From: Mucilaginibacter auburnensis
GTDB taxonomy: Bacteria; Bacteroidota; Bacteroidia; Sphingobacteriales; Sphingobacteriaceae
Length of the DNA: 64,000 nt
NCBI RefSeq assembly: GCF_002797815.1
Contig: NZ_PGFJ01000002.1
Location: forward strand, 124,001-188,000
Reading direction: 5' to 3'
Positions 25,729-36,057 of this stretch are shown in pieces (position 1 is the stretch's first letter; each line of letters starts with the position of its first letter). The notes under the pieces are model-generated. The model was given only the letters and a program-made list of their open reading frames with translations. It ran no database searches and was not told where the DNA came from. Both the position numbers and the translations under genes were made by a program.

Positions 25729-28700
25729 ATGCCTTTAACACATTTAAATAAAAGCTTCAAGACTTTACGGTCTTTTGCTATTATAATTATTGCCGTTATT
25801 TTTAGTGCAGCCAAAAGTTATTCGCAGGCCACTTGCCCCTTAAATATTGATTTTGAATTAGGCGGTTTTCAAAACTGGCAATGTTATTCGGGCACCACAT
25901 CATCATCCGGTAATACCAACTTAATTAATGTATCATTAACCAGTCCAATCAGCGGCATTCATCAGGTTTTAAAAAGCAGCAGTGCGGTTGACCGTTATGT
26001 GCCCATTAAACTTGCGGCACCAGATGGAAGCGACTACATTGTTAAATTGGGTAATGATGGCACGGGTTCGCGGGCTGAAAGGATTAGCTACACCTTTACC
26101 GTACCCAATAATCAGGCAGATTTTGTTGTAACCTATCAGTATGCGGTGGTTTTAGAAGATCCGGGGCATCCGGCAGCACAGCAACCCCGTTTTACAGCTA
26201 AAGTTTTTGACATAACTACCAATAGCTACATAGACTGCGGATCTTTTGATTACGTTGCCACAGCAAATTTACCCGGCTTTAAAAAATTATCAGGCATAGT
26301 TTATAAAGACTGGACCCCTGCAAGTATTAACTTATATGGTTACCAGGGTCACCAGCTCAGGTTGGAATTTTCAACGGCAGACTGTACACAGTCAGGGCAT
26401 TTTGGTTATGCCTATGTTGATGTAAACAAAACATGCTCGTCGCTCATAACGGGTAATAATTTTTGCCCTGAACAGCCAACCTTTAAACTAACTGGGCCTG
26501 CCGGGTTTGATAAATACAACTGGTTCAATGCAGACAGATCAAAATTATTAGGTACCGGCCAGGTATTGGAATTGCCGACGGCCAATAATGATAATAAAAC
26601 CATTGTTTTAGACCTGATACCGTTTGTTGGATTTGGTTGTAATTATACAACCAGCGTGGTAACAAAGGCCAATCCCCCGGTTACTTTAACCGTAAAAGAT
26701 CCAACCGCCGTTTGTTTCCCATCTACTGTTGATATAACCACTGCTGGCGTAATTACTAACAAAACAGCCGGTTTGAGTTATACGTTTTGGAAAGACGCTG
26801 CTGCCACGCAGGCGGTCACAAAGCCCGATGCTATTGCAGTAAGCGGAACGTATTACATTAAAGCAGCATCAGCAGCGGGCTGTTATGTTGTTAGTCCGGT
26901 TAAAGTAGCGATAGTTCCGCTGCCAACACTTACGGTAGTTAACCCACCATCGGTTTGTGTAACCTCATCAGTTGATCTCACGGCACCAGCAGTAACCACC
27001 GGAAGTTCAACAGGTTTAACCTTTACCTATTGGGCAGATCTGAACGCTACCCAAGCTCTCCAAACACCGTCGCAAATAAAAACGGCAGGCACTTACTATA
27101 TCAAGGGAACAAACGCTAACGGATGCTTTGTAATAAAGCCCGTTACGGTGAGTTTTTACGCCTTGCCTATATTGAAAATATCAAACCCGGCCCCGGTTTG
27201 TTTTCCGTCTACCATTGATATCAGATCGGCACAGATAACTTCCGGAAGTGACCCTAATTTAACTTTTACTTATTGGTTAGATGCTGGTTGTACTCAACCT
27301 CTGCCGGCACCAGATAAGGTTGGTGTTAGCGGTCAGTATTTTATAAAAGCTACAAATGTACACGGTTGCGAAACGGTGAAACCTGTTGACATAACTATTA
27401 ATCCGCTACCGGAGCTTAAAGTAACTAACCCGGCAGCAGTTTGTTATCCGTTAACAATTGATATAACCAATTCGTCGGTTATAACTAACAAAACAGCCAA
27501 TATAACCTACTCCTACTGGACAGATGCTGCTGCTACCGTGGCTTTAAACAAACCAGATGCTATCGGCGCAAGTGGAACATACTACATTAAGGCAACGTCT
27601 TCAAGCGGATGTTACGTAGTAAATCCGGTTAATGTTATAATTAACCCGCTTCCCGTTATTAATATAGTTAACCCTGCCACAGTGTGTCTGTTATCATCAG
27701 TGGATATTACAACTACAGGCATCACAGCCGGAAGTGCAAGCGGCTTAACTTACACTTACTGGACCGATGCTGCTGCTACCCGACAACTTTCAAACCCGTC
27801 ACAAATAACAACAGCCGGAACCTATTATATAAAGGGTACTAACGCGAATGGGTGCTCAACTATAAAGCCGGTTTCTGTAACTTTTTATGATCTGCCTGTA
27901 TTAAACATATCTAACCCCGCTGCCGTTTGCTTTCCGTCTACAGTGGATTTAACAAGAGCTCAGGTAACAACAGGGAGTGACATCAACCTAAGCTTTAGCT
28001 ACTGGTTAAACGCTGCTTGTACACAACCCTTATCATCGCCGGATAAAGTTGGTGTAAGCGGCCAATATTTTATAAAAGCTATCAATAAAAACGGATGCGA
28101 AATGGTAAAGCCGGTTGTGGTTACCGTTAACCCGCTCCCCGAACTAAAAGTGACTGAACCTGCTGCGGTTTGTTACCCCGAAACTATTGACATAACCAAA
28201 GGAAACGTAACTGGTGGAAGCACCAATGTCGATAAACTTACTTATTGGTTAGACGCGGCCGCAACCAAACCATTGAGCAAACCGACTGCCGTTGCAGATA
28301 GCGGACTTTACTATATAAAAGCGACAAGCATATATGGCTGCGAAATAATTAAACCCGTATTAGTAACTATTCACGCCCTCCCTGTATTAACAGTTGCCGA
28401 CCCTAAAAAGGTATACACCCCAAATACGGTTGATCTGACTGATGCATCTGTTACAAAAGGTAGTATGGGAGTTGCTAAATTTACTTACTGGCGCGATGCA
28501 GCTGCGACCGATCCGGTTTCCACGCCTAAAAAAGTGACCCAAACAGGAACGTATTATATAAAAGGTGAAAACAAGTACGGTTGCTTTGTTATAAAACCTG
28601 TAGAGGTGTTAGTATCAAATATACCTGATATACAGGTACCAAAGGCATTTACACCCATGCAAACACAGAACAACCGGTTGTACCCGTTTTTGGTTAGCGT

Positions 28701-28902
28701 AAAAGAGCTTACGTCATTTAAAGTTTACAATCGCTGGGGAGTGTTAGTATTTCAAACAAACAACCCAAGCCCGACGAGTGGTTGGGATGGCGTTTATAAA
28801 TCGCAGGTTCAGTTTTTGGATGTATTTACCTGGTACGCTGAAGGAATTGACTATGTTGGAAACATTGTTCGCAGAAGTGGTAATACCGTTTTGTTAAAGT
28901 AG
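25729..28902 (+). CDS. T9SS-exported repeat adhesin with gliding-motility C-terminal domain
   Basis: A secreted protein of about 1057 residues. ATG at 25729 is preferred to TTG at 25726. A signal peptide (FAIIIIAVIFSAAKSYSQA) leads to an N-terminal region to residue 315, then eight Ig-like repeats of exactly 81 residues beginning at about residues 317, 398, 479, 560, 641, 722, 803 and 884, each with a YYIKA/G...GC...PV end. The last 90 residues (VPKAFTPMQTQNNRLYPFLV, YNRWGVLVFQT, SGWDG) form the gliding-motility/CHU_C C-terminal domain of type B T9SS cargo. Likely a cell-surface adhesin; ligand unknown. PorP/SprF follows after 1 base. Confidence 0.93.
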   Translation: MPLTHLNKSFKTLRSFAIIIIAVIFSAAKSYSQATCPLNIDFELGGFQNWQCYSGTTSSSGNTNLINVSLTSPISGIHQVLKSSSAVDRYVPIKLAAPDGSDYIVKLGNDGTGSRAERISYTFTVPNNQADFVVTYQYAVVLEDPGHPAAQQPRFTAKVFDITTNSYIDCGSFDYVATANLPGFKKLSGIVYKDWTPASINLYGYQGHQLRLEFSTADCTQSGHFGYAYVDVNKTCSSLITGNNFCPEQPTFKLTGPAGFDKYNWFNADRSKLLGTGQVLELPTANNDNKTIVLDLIPFVGFGCNYTTSVVTKANPPVTLTVKDPTAVCFPSTVDITTAGVITNKTAGLSYTFWKDAAATQAVTKPDAIAVSGTYYIKAASAAGCYVVSPVKVAIVPLPTLTVVNPPSVCVTSSVDLTAPAVTTGSSTGLTFTYWADLNATQALQTPSQIKTAGTYYIKGTNANGCFVIKPVTVSFYALPILKISNPAPVCFPSTIDIRSAQITSGSDPNLTFTYWLDAGCTQPLPAPDKVGVSGQYFIKATNVHGCETVKPVDITINPLPELKVTNPAAVCYPLTIDITNSSVITNKTANITYSYWTDAAATVALNKPDAIGASGTYYIKATSSSGCYVVNPVNVIINPLPVINIVNPATVCLLSSVDITTTGITAGSASGLTYTYWTDAAATRQLSNPSQITTAGTYYIKGTNANGCSTIKPVSVTFYDLPVLNISNPAAVCFPSTVDLTRAQVTTGSDINLSFSYWLNAACTQPLSSPDKVGVSGQYFIKAINKNGCEMVKPVVVTVNPLPELKVTEPAAVCYPETIDITKGNVTGGSTNVDKLTYWLDAAATKPLSKPTAVADSGLYYIKATSIYGCEIIKPVLVTIHALPVLTVADPKKVYTPNTVDLTDASVTKGSMGVAKFTYWRDAAATDPVSTPKKVTQTGTYYIKGENKYGCFVIKPVEVLVSNIPDIQVPKAFTPMQTQNNRLYPFLVSVKELTSFKVYNRWGVLVFQTNNPSPTSGWDGVYKSQVQFLDVFTWYAEGIDYVGNIVRRSGNTVLLK

Positions 28903-28903
28903 C

Positions 28904-29923
28904 ATGAAGAAACTTTGTATCAAGCTTACTTTTTGCTTAATTGCGATATTACTTTACATCTTACCTGCTTCAGCACAAGACCCCTATTTCACGCAATATT
29001 TCGCATCGCCACTGTCGCTAAATCCGGCCAATACCGGGTTATTTGACGGCGATTACAGAGTGGCCGTTAATCAACGCGTTCAGTGGTGGAATGTAGGCTC
29101 AAGCTATCATACAACCAGCATATCATTTGATGCTAAACTTTTTCAGGAGCAAATGCCTGACTTTGATATATTTGGCATTGGCTTCAGCGGGATATTCGAT
29201 AAATCTTTAAACGGAGCATTGGAAAGCACCTTCCTATCCGCTTCCGGAGCTTACCATAAAAGCCTCGCCAGCGATGGACGACATATTTTAACAGTAGGTA
29301 TGCAGGCAACATATGCCAACAGGTTTATCAACTACAATCAACTTACCTTTGCATCTCAGTTCAATGTAGATTTTTTTGACAGGTCTTTGCCAAACTACGT
29401 AGATACGCGTTATTCCGCCACCAGCTATCTTGAGGCAAATGCAGGCTTGATCTATTCTTACCACGTTGAAAAAGCTAACCTATACATTGGCACCTCACTT
29501 TACCATGCTACCCGCCCAACCGAACAGTTGTTTAATGAAACCGGCTATAAGGTACCGTTCAGAACAACGATCCATATGGGTGGGGAAGTTTACGTAAATG
29601 ATCAATCTTCGGTATTATTCAGCGGGGTTTACGCAGAACAGCAAAACATTACCGATAAAATTTTTGGAGTAGCCTACGGAATTTCAACTGCCCAGCCCTA
29701 TTTCAACTCAACGGAACCCAGAGTCAAATTTTATTTAGGTTTGTGGCATCGTTTGGGGCAATCCTTCATTCCATATGTGGGTGTTGATTATAATAATTAT
29801 GGTGTAGGTTTAAATTACAGCTTTACATCATCTCAGCTGTCTAACTACAGGCCTCAAACTTTCGAGATATCATTTATTTACAGAAAAAGAGCTAATAAAT
29901 CGTCGTTATGTCCTCGCTTTTAA
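28904..29923 (+). CDS. PorP/SprF family type IX secretion protein
   Basis: A 339-residue outer-membrane beta-barrel: signal peptide (LIAILLYILPASAQ), then DPYFTQYFASPLSLNPANTGLF, the invariant PorP/SprF start, and alternating strands ending in an aromatic terminal strand (FEISFIYRKR). SprF-type proteins escort specific T9SS cargo, such as the SprB adhesin; this copy, directly after the repeat adhesin, is probably its dedicated partner (inference). The next gene overlaps by 16 bases. Confidence 0.94.
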   Translation: MKKLCIKLTFCLIAILLYILPASAQDPYFTQYFASPLSLNPANTGLFDGDYRVAVNQRVQWWNVGSSYHTTSISFDAKLFQEQMPDFDIFGIGFSGIFDKSLNGALESTFLSASGAYHKSLASDGRHILTVGMQATYANRFINYNQLTFASQFNVDFFDRSLPNYVDTRYSATSYLEANAGLIYSYHVEKANLYIGTSLYHATRPTEQLFNETGYKVPFRTTIHMGGEVYVNDQSSVLFSGVYAEQQNITDKIFGVAYGISTAQPYFNSTEPRVKFYLGLWHRLGQSFIPYVGVDYNNYGVGLNYSFTSSQLSNYRPQTFEISFIYRKRANKSSLCPRF

Positions 29924-30435
29924 AAAATAAACTTGCATTAAATTTTTTCCTGATCCTAGTGATCGCCTTTACCGGAAAGGCTATGGCGCAATGCGGCACA
30001 AGCATTCAAAATGGAGATGAGCGCATCTCTACTTCGTTGGAAAATTATCAATATAGTAACACGTCTGCCGGGTATTACTCATTATTAGTGCAGACCATCC
30101 TTGCCAAAAACAACACCGGCGAAGCGTATTCGTTAAAGCTTGTTTATACCGGAAATATTGCTCACGCTAACCTGGGCACTATAGCTTTTAAAACCAATAC
30201 AAGTGCTGTGTTAGTTAAACAACTTAAGCTTGAAAAAGCAGTAAAAAATGATGAGTCAACCGTCAGATCAAAAGTATATACGGTTAGTTTAACTGCCGCT
30301 GATGTTGAGCAAATTAAAAACAACAGCATAGCATTGATTGAATTACGGTACATTAATCAATTGAAGCCTATCAACATAAAGACTAATGATGCTGACTTTT
30401 TAAAAAGCCAGATCAACTGTGTAGCTAACTTATAA
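29908..30435 (+). CDS. Secreted hypothetical protein, adhesin-operon member
   Basis: A 175-residue protein with a signal peptide (FFLILVIAFTGKAMAQC) and about 150 residues of beta-rich mature chain (AYSLKLVYTGNIAHANLGTI; SKVYTVSLTAADVEQI). Cys29 after the cleavage site and a Cys near the C-terminus (SQINCVANL) may form a disulfide. No family recognised. It overlaps PorP/SprF by 16 bases, so it belongs to the adhesin operon and probably acts at the envelope with it. Confidence 0.6.
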   Translation: MSSLLKNKLALNFFLILVIAFTGKAMAQCGTSIQNGDERISTSLENYQYSNTSAGYYSLLVQTILAKNNTGEAYSLKLVYTGNIAHANLGTIAFKTNTSAVLVKQLKLEKAVKNDESTVRSKVYTVSLTAADVEQIKNNSIALIELRYINQLKPINIKTNDADFLKSQINCVANL

Positions 30436-30486
30436 CATTGCATAGCATTACATGGCTATATTGATTGTTATGGTTATTTTAGCTGC

Positions 30487-30891
30487 ATGATAAAAGATCT
30501 CCCTGACAATGAAGTAACAGATATTGCTGTGGCGGTAGCTCTTGAAGGTGAAAGCAGTGAAAGCAAAACCTGGTACGTTTATTTGATCAATTTAAAGCAA
30601 CAGCCAATTGAAAACGTACTCATCACATCAAAGGGTTATGGCGAAAAAGATGGCGAACAGGTAAAGACATCTGTTTTAAGGCATATGTTCCCTATTGTTG
30701 GTGCTACGGCGTTTAAGGTAATAGAACCTATTGATGAGCAAACCTTCGGACTAAATAATGAGTATTGGGTGAGCTACTACATAGGCAACCAGATATTTGA
30801 TAAGAAATTTATCTTTTTGCCTGAAAGTATTGTTGATTCTAACTTTATACGCCTGCCGTTAGTTAACAAACCTGGTGTTATGATCAGGTAA
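30487..30891 (+). CDS. Conserved hypothetical protein upstream of smc
   Basis: A 134-residue soluble protein without signal peptide (KTWYVYLINLKQQPIENVLITS, GYGEKDGEQVKTSVLRHMF, NNEYWVSYYIGNQIF). It resembles small Bacteroidota proteins sometimes wrongly named after phenylalanyl-tRNA synthetase; no such motifs are visible. 77 bases upstream of smc; a promoter-like TTATTTTAG precedes its ATG. Confidence 0.65.
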   Translation: MIKDLPDNEVTDIAVAVALEGESSESKTWYVYLINLKQQPIENVLITSKGYGEKDGEQVKTSVLRHMFPIVGATAFKVIEPIDEQTFGLNNEYWVSYYIGNQIFDKKFIFLPESIVDSNFIRLPLVNKPGVMIR

Positions 30892-30968
30892 GGTGGCTCA
30901 GATTTTAGCTATCCATTTTTTTGATGTAATTTGACTCCGGCCTATATTTAAGGCCGGGATACCATTAA

Positions 30969-33900
30969 ATGCAGCTTACACAATTAGAGATAAAAGGTTT
31001 TAAGAGCTTTGGCGATAAGATCACCATTAATTTTAATGAGGGTGTTACCGCAATTGTGGGTCCTAATGGTTGTGGTAAATCAAATGTGGTTGACGCCATA
31101 CGTTGGGTTTTAGGCGAACAAAGCACACGTGCGCTCCGGTCGGAGAAAATGGATAACGTTATTTTTAACGGAACCAAGAGCAGAAAAGCCGCTAACCTTG
31201 CCGAAGTATCGCTCACTTTTGATAACACCAAAAACATCCTCCCTACTGAGTATTCACAGGTAACTTTAACGCGCAAATTATACAGAAGCGGCGAAAGCGA
31301 ATATCGTTTAAACGATGTACAATGCCGTTTGAAAGATATCACCGATCTGTTTTTAGATACGGGAGTTGGGTCTGACTCTTACGCAATAATAGAGTTGCGC
31401 ATGATCGAGGAGATCATCTCTAATAAAGAAGGTTCACGCAGAAATTTATTTGAGGAAGCCTCAGGTATATCTAAATATAAGCTGCGTAAGAAACAAACAT
31501 TCAATAAATTAAAAGATACTGAAGCCGACCTTGAGCGTGTGGAGGACCTGTTATTTGAGATACAGAAGAACCTCAAAATGCTGGAGAACCAGGCGAAAAA
31601 AGCCGAGCGTTATAACCGGTTAAAAGAAGAGTACAAGTCTTTAAGTATTAAGCTTGCCTCCTTCCGCCTGTCTTCCTTTGCCGAATCATTAAACAATATT
31701 GAAGCGCAGGAATTAAAACAACGAGAGGAAAAATCAGGCATAATTGTTCAGATGGACACACTGGAAGCAGGTGTCCAACAACAAAAGTTAGAGAGCGTAA
31801 CCAAAGAGAAAAACCTATCCATTCAACAAAAAACTACCAATGAGTTTGTTGCTAAGATACGCGCTTACGAGAGTGAGAAAAAAATAAAGAATGAGCAGCT
31901 TAAATTTCAGCAGGATAAAGAACGCCGTTTAAGTGAAGAACTTGACCGCGATCGTAAACAGCTTGATCACGTTTTCTACAACATTAAGCGCCTTAGCGAA
32001 GAAAAAGTTCAGGAGGAAGAAGTTTTAAGAGACGTAACCGACAAAGTTGCCGAGTTGAAATTATTAGCTGATGATATGCGCATTGAACAAACGGCCGCAC
32101 GTAATGAACTAAACGAGTTAAACAACATTAACAATAGCCTGCAGAGCCAGGTTTATAAGGCCGAAAAAGACATTGACATATTGCAGATACAGCAACAGGC
32201 GCTTGAACAGGAAAGCCAGCGCAATATGGACGATGCCAGTAATAAAAAGGTGGAGCTGTCTCACTTTAACGATGCCGTTGCTGATCTGGAAAAAAGAGCA
32301 GCAGAATTAGAAGCGGAGGTAAAAACGGAAGTAGAGCGTGAGGAAGCTTTGCAGGAGCAAATTGCAGCTACTGATGATGAACTGGCTACGCTGAAAGAAA
32401 AGATAACAGTTGAAAGCCGTAAGCTTGATGCCAGGCAAAACGAGTATAACCTTACCAAAAGCTTGGTAGATAATCTGGAAGGTTTCCCTGAATCCATCCG
32501 TTTCCTTAAAAACAACAGCGATTGGGTAAAAAATGTGCCGTTGTTTAGTGATGTTTTGTTTTGCCGTGAGCAGTACCGCGTTGCTATTGAGAACTACCTG
32601 GAGCCGTTTATGAACCACTATGTGGTTGACACTTACGACGACGCTATAAAAGCCATTAACCTTTTAGGAAGCGCCTCGCGGGGCCGTGCTCAATTTTTTA
32701 TTTTGAGCAATTATGCCGAGGAAAGCAATATTATGGAGTTTAAGTCAGATGCTAACGGAAGCCGTATTCCGGCACTGAATGTTACGGAAGTTGATAAGAA
32801 GTATCAGGCGCTCTGTAAGCATCTGCTTAAAAATGTTTATCTGGTTAATGATGAAGCTGAACTGAACAACAGCCAACTGCCCGAAGGGATTGTACTACTG
32901 GCTCAAAGCGGCAAGTTCAGTAAATCAAAGCATACCATGGCTGGCGGATCGGTGGGTTTGTTTGAAGGCAAACGTATTGGTCGTGCAAAGAATTTGGAAA
33001 ACCTCGCAAAAGAAATTAAATCACTTGATGTTGATTTATTTGAACTTAAAACCCGCGCTAATGAGTTACAAAGCGCCGCAGCCGAGTTAAAAGCAGCCGG
33101 CAGAGCTGCATTGATCAAACAAAAGCAAAGCGAATTTAATCGCTTAAATACGGAGTTGATAACCGTACGCACCCGCCGCGAGCAATACGAGACGTTTATT
33201 GAAACCAGCCTGAACCGTAAAGAAGATATTGCTAAAAAAATAGCTACCATAACGCAGGAGATGGCTGCGTTGCAACCTTTGCTTGCCGAATTAAAGGAAC
33301 GCAAACAGGCGCATGCTGAGTTACTGCTTGACAAACAACAGGCGTTTAACGAACTGAACGAATCGGTAACGGTGCACGCTAACAGGTACAACCAGGAAAA
33401 CATTCGGTTTCACCAACAACAAAACAAGGTGAGCGGTTTGGCTAAAGATCTGGATTACCGCTTTACGCAACAGGAAAGCCTGGAAACCCGCATTAAGCAA
33501 AATGCAGCCGAGTTAGAAAAAGTAAAGGCTGCTATTCAGGAGCTTTTACAAAATTCAGATCTGTCTGACGATACCTTGCTGGAAATGTACACCCAGAAAG
33601 AAGACCTTGAAAAAGCTACCCAGGAAGCCGAACGCGAATACTATGACCTGCGCGGCAAAATAAATGAAGCCGAAGAAGCTGTTAGCGCTTTACGCAAGAA
33701 AAAGGAAAACTTTGAGTTTATTGAAAATGAGCTGCGCGATAAACGAAACAACCTCCGTATCGAGTTAAATGCTTTAAAAGAGCGCCTTTCGGTTGAATTT
33801 AATGTTGATATACAGGAGTTGCCGGAAACTGAACCCAACGAAGACGAGAACGAAAGCGAACTACGTACACGTACAGAAAAGCTTAAAGGTCAACTGGACG

Positions 33901-34511
33901 ATTTTGGGGCTATTAACCCAATGGCGGTTGAAGCTTATAATGAAATGAATGAGCGGTATGAGTTTATTCAAAATCAGAAAAAAGACCTGAGCGAAGCTAA
34001 GGCTTCCCTCCTTTCAACCATAAAAGAAATTGACGACACCGCCCGCGAAAAATTTATGCACGCGTTTACCATGGTGCGCGAAAACTTTATACATGTATTC
34101 CGCTCGTTGTTCAATGATGAGGATTCTTGCGATCTGATATTATCTGACTACAACAACCCTTTAGATTCTGACATTGATATAATTGCCAAGCCAAAAGGAA
34201 AGCGACCGCTTTCTATTAATCAATTGTCTGGCGGTGAAAAAACGTTAACGGCAACCGCTATACTATTTTCACTTTATCTGCTAAAGCCTGCACCCTTCTG
34301 TATTTTTGATGAGGTGGATGCCCCGTTAGATGATACCAACATTGATAAGTTCAACAATATAATCCGCAAATTCTCAAGAGACTCGCAGTTTATCATTGTA
34401 TCGCATAATAAAAGAACCATCGCCAGCACCGATATTATTTACGGCGTGACAATGGTTGAGCAGGGAATATCTCGTGTAGTGCCTGTAGATATCAGGCAAT
34501 TGGCTGATTAG
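30969..34511 (+). CDS. smc: Chromosome segregation ATPase SMC
   Basis: A 1180-residue condensin subunit. Walker A GPNGCGKS (31-38), long antiparallel coiled coil, hinge domain at roughly residues 510-680 (SIRFLKNNSDWVKNVPLF..., GSASRGRAQFFILSNY), ABC signature LSGGEKTLTATAILFS and Walker B FCIFDEVDAPLDDTN in the C-terminal head. Full length and in frame. Its stop codon abuts the stop of the convergent protease gene with no spacer. Confidence 0.97.
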   Translation: MQLTQLEIKGFKSFGDKITINFNEGVTAIVGPNGCGKSNVVDAIRWVLGEQSTRALRSEKMDNVIFNGTKSRKAANLAEVSLTFDNTKNILPTEYSQVTLTRKLYRSGESEYRLNDVQCRLKDITDLFLDTGVGSDSYAIIELRMIEEIISNKEGSRRNLFEEASGISKYKLRKKQTFNKLKDTEADLERVEDLLFEIQKNLKMLENQAKKAERYNRLKEEYKSLSIKLASFRLSSFAESLNNIEAQELKQREEKSGIIVQMDTLEAGVQQQKLESVTKEKNLSIQQKTTNEFVAKIRAYESEKKIKNEQLKFQQDKERRLSEELDRDRKQLDHVFYNIKRLSEEKVQEEEVLRDVTDKVAELKLLADDMRIEQTAARNELNELNNINNSLQSQVYKAEKDIDILQIQQQALEQESQRNMDDASNKKVELSHFNDAVADLEKRAAELEAEVKTEVEREEALQEQIAATDDELATLKEKITVESRKLDARQNEYNLTKSLVDNLEGFPESIRFLKNNSDWVKNVPLFSDVLFCREQYRVAIENYLEPFMNHYVVDTYDDAIKAINLLGSASRGRAQFFILSNYAEESNIMEFKSDANGSRIPALNVTEVDKKYQALCKHLLKNVYLVNDEAELNNSQLPEGIVLLAQSGKFSKSKHTMAGGSVGLFEGKRIGRAKNLENLAKEIKSLDVDLFELKTRANELQSAAAELKAAGRAALIKQKQSEFNRLNTELITVRTRREQYETFIETSLNRKEDIAKKIATITQEMAALQPLLAELKERKQAHAELLLDKQQAFNELNESVTVHANRYNQENIRFHQQQNKVSGLAKDLDYRFTQQESLETRIKQNAAELEKVKAAIQELLQNSDLSDDTLLEMYTQKEDLEKATQEAEREYYDLRGKINEAEEAVSALRKKKENFEFIENELRDKRNNLRIELNALKERLSVEFNVDIQELPETEPNEDENESELRTRTEKLKGQLDDFGAINPMAVEAYNEMNERYEFIQNQKKDLSEAKASLLSTIKEIDDTAREKFMHAFTMVRENFIHVFRSLFNDEDSCDLILSDYNNPLDSDIDIIAKPKGKRPLSINQLSGGEKTLTATAILFSLYLLKPAPFCIFDEVDAPLDDTNIDKFNNIIRKFSRDSQFIIVSHNKRTIASTDIIYGVTMVEQGISRVVPVDIRQLAD

Positions 34512-36050
34512 TTAGTTGCGCTTAAGCGGCTTATCGTAGATCATTCCGGAAAATTTGCCGTTGTCAAGCTTTGCATTTAAGGTAGAAACCTGTTCTACTG
34601 ATAACATTGGTTTTTGCTGTGTTGACTGCACCTGTAATTGAGAACCAGTTGTTGTATATTTTCCGGAGTTGATGTAATTTAAAGCGTATGATAATAATGT
34701 TTCCCGGGTATCTCCAAAATCGTGCGTTACGTCATCATTACCTAATTGTCCGAGATATTGTGCCGATCCTGGTACCATACCAGTAAAGTAACCGCCTTGG
34801 TATAAAGCATTCTTAGTTTCAAACTCGGGTATATACATTTCATACTTATTGATTCTTATATCAAAAAATCCAACCGGCTTGCCATAAGTTTTGCTACCTA
34901 TTAATTTAACGTCAATTCCGTTTACGCCCTTCATGTTATTGATCACCAGCTCACTTGCAGATGCTGTTCCGCCACCAACAATAAAACAAATTTTTCCAAC
35001 GCTGTTTAATGCCCCCTTTTTTTCAAACATGGTGGTATTATTTTTAGCCAGAAAGTTTAATAATTGTGCGTAATTATAAACTTCGCCGGTTTCCGGGTCG
35101 CGACGCACCTGGTTAGCTAACAACTTTGCGTTACCTGTAGTTATAGTGTTATTATAATACGTTTTATACATAACACTGCTGTTGTTGGCAAGTGGAACCA
35201 TTAAATTGCACAGATACTCCGCTGTAGATACATATCCACCTCCGTTGTAACGGAGATCAACAACTAAATCAGTTACCCCATTAGCCGCAAAATAGCTAAA
35301 TATCTCGTTGAGCCTGGGTGTGGCATTTTCATCAGATGTAAAAACATTAAATACAAAATACCCTGTTTTACGCCCACTTGAGCCCTCAAATATTTTGTAT
35401 GTTAATACAGGGTTTGTGGTATACTGACCGGCAGCAATATTCACAGAAAATCGAGAGCCATTCCTTTCTAAAACAAGCGCTATATTGTTGCTATAAAAAA
35501 ATGCATTCACAACAAATTGAGTAACCGCTCCGCCATTATCATAAGCTACGTTACTGTTGCCGTTGATAGATATTACCCTATCCCCTCTTTTAATTCCTGC
35601 TATGGCAGCCGGTGATCCGGGGTAAACATACCGTATTCTCAAATCGCCTGAATCATAAACGTTATAAAAAGGTGCAAAACCGAAGTCCCCCTGCGTGCCG
35701 CCTAATTCAGTTGATGTTTCGCCCTTATCAATAAACGAGTATTTAGCACCGTTAGGCGTTTTGTCAAATTCATTGTATTGCGAAATGGCATCAACTTCTT
35801 TAGTTAAAGCGTCTAAATCGTTACTTCCGGTAAAAGAGCGGGGCTTGAAAGTTCCGTAGTTAGGTAACGCATCATTCCAATAGTAAGCTTCCTTGGCATA
35901 CAGAAAAACCGAGTCGCGAATGAGGTCCAGTTCTGTCCCGTTCTTGCTCGGCCCATCGGCCGAGTTATCGTTTGAAGGGCTGTTTTTTTTACAAGATAGC
36001 ATTGTTGCTGAAGCAAGCAGCACCATTGCAAAGTGTATAATTTTCTTCAT
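34512..36050 (-). CDS. S41 family C-terminal processing-type peptidase, lipoprotein
   Basis: A 512-residue periplasm-facing lipoprotein (lipobox TMLSCKKN) with an N-terminal helical domain, a PDZ domain (RIRYVYPGSPAAIAGIKRGDRV) and a tail-specific protease domain. Catalytic Ser lies in GGGTASASELVINN (about residue 364) and Lys in GSKTYGKP (about 387), the S41 Ser-Lys dyad. A 90-residue C-terminal tail is poor in motifs. Last gene of the lolD operon; convergent with smc at zero spacing. Confidence 0.9.
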   Translation of the reverse strand: MKKIIHFAMVLLASATMLSCKKNSPSNDNSADGPSKNGTELDLIRDSVFLYAKEAYYWNDALPNYGTFKPRSFTGSNDLDALTKEVDAISQYNEFDKTPNGAKYSFIDKGETSTELGGTQGDFGFAPFYNVYDSGDLRIRYVYPGSPAAIAGIKRGDRVISINGNSNVAYDNGGAVTQFVVNAFFYSNNIALVLERNGSRFSVNIAAGQYTTNPVLTYKIFEGSSGRKTGYFVFNVFTSDENATPRLNEIFSYFAANGVTDLVVDLRYNGGGYVSTAEYLCNLMVPLANNSSVMYKTYYNNTITTGNAKLLANQVRRDPETGEVYNYAQLLNFLAKNNTTMFEKKGALNSVGKICFIVGGGTASASELVINNMKGVNGIDVKLIGSKTYGKPVGFFDIRINKYEMYIPEFETKNALYQGGYFTGMVPGSAQYLGQLGNDDVTHDFGDTRETLLSYALNYINSGKYTTTGSQLQVQSTQQKPMLSVEQVSTLNAKLDNGKFSGMIYDKPLKRN

Positions 36051-36057
36051 TTATCTT

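Noticed and set aside
26674..28620. Regular 243-bp repeats that could suggest a tandem array or CRISPR
   Set aside because: They are coding, with Ig-like domain conservation and no short constant repeats with unique spacers.
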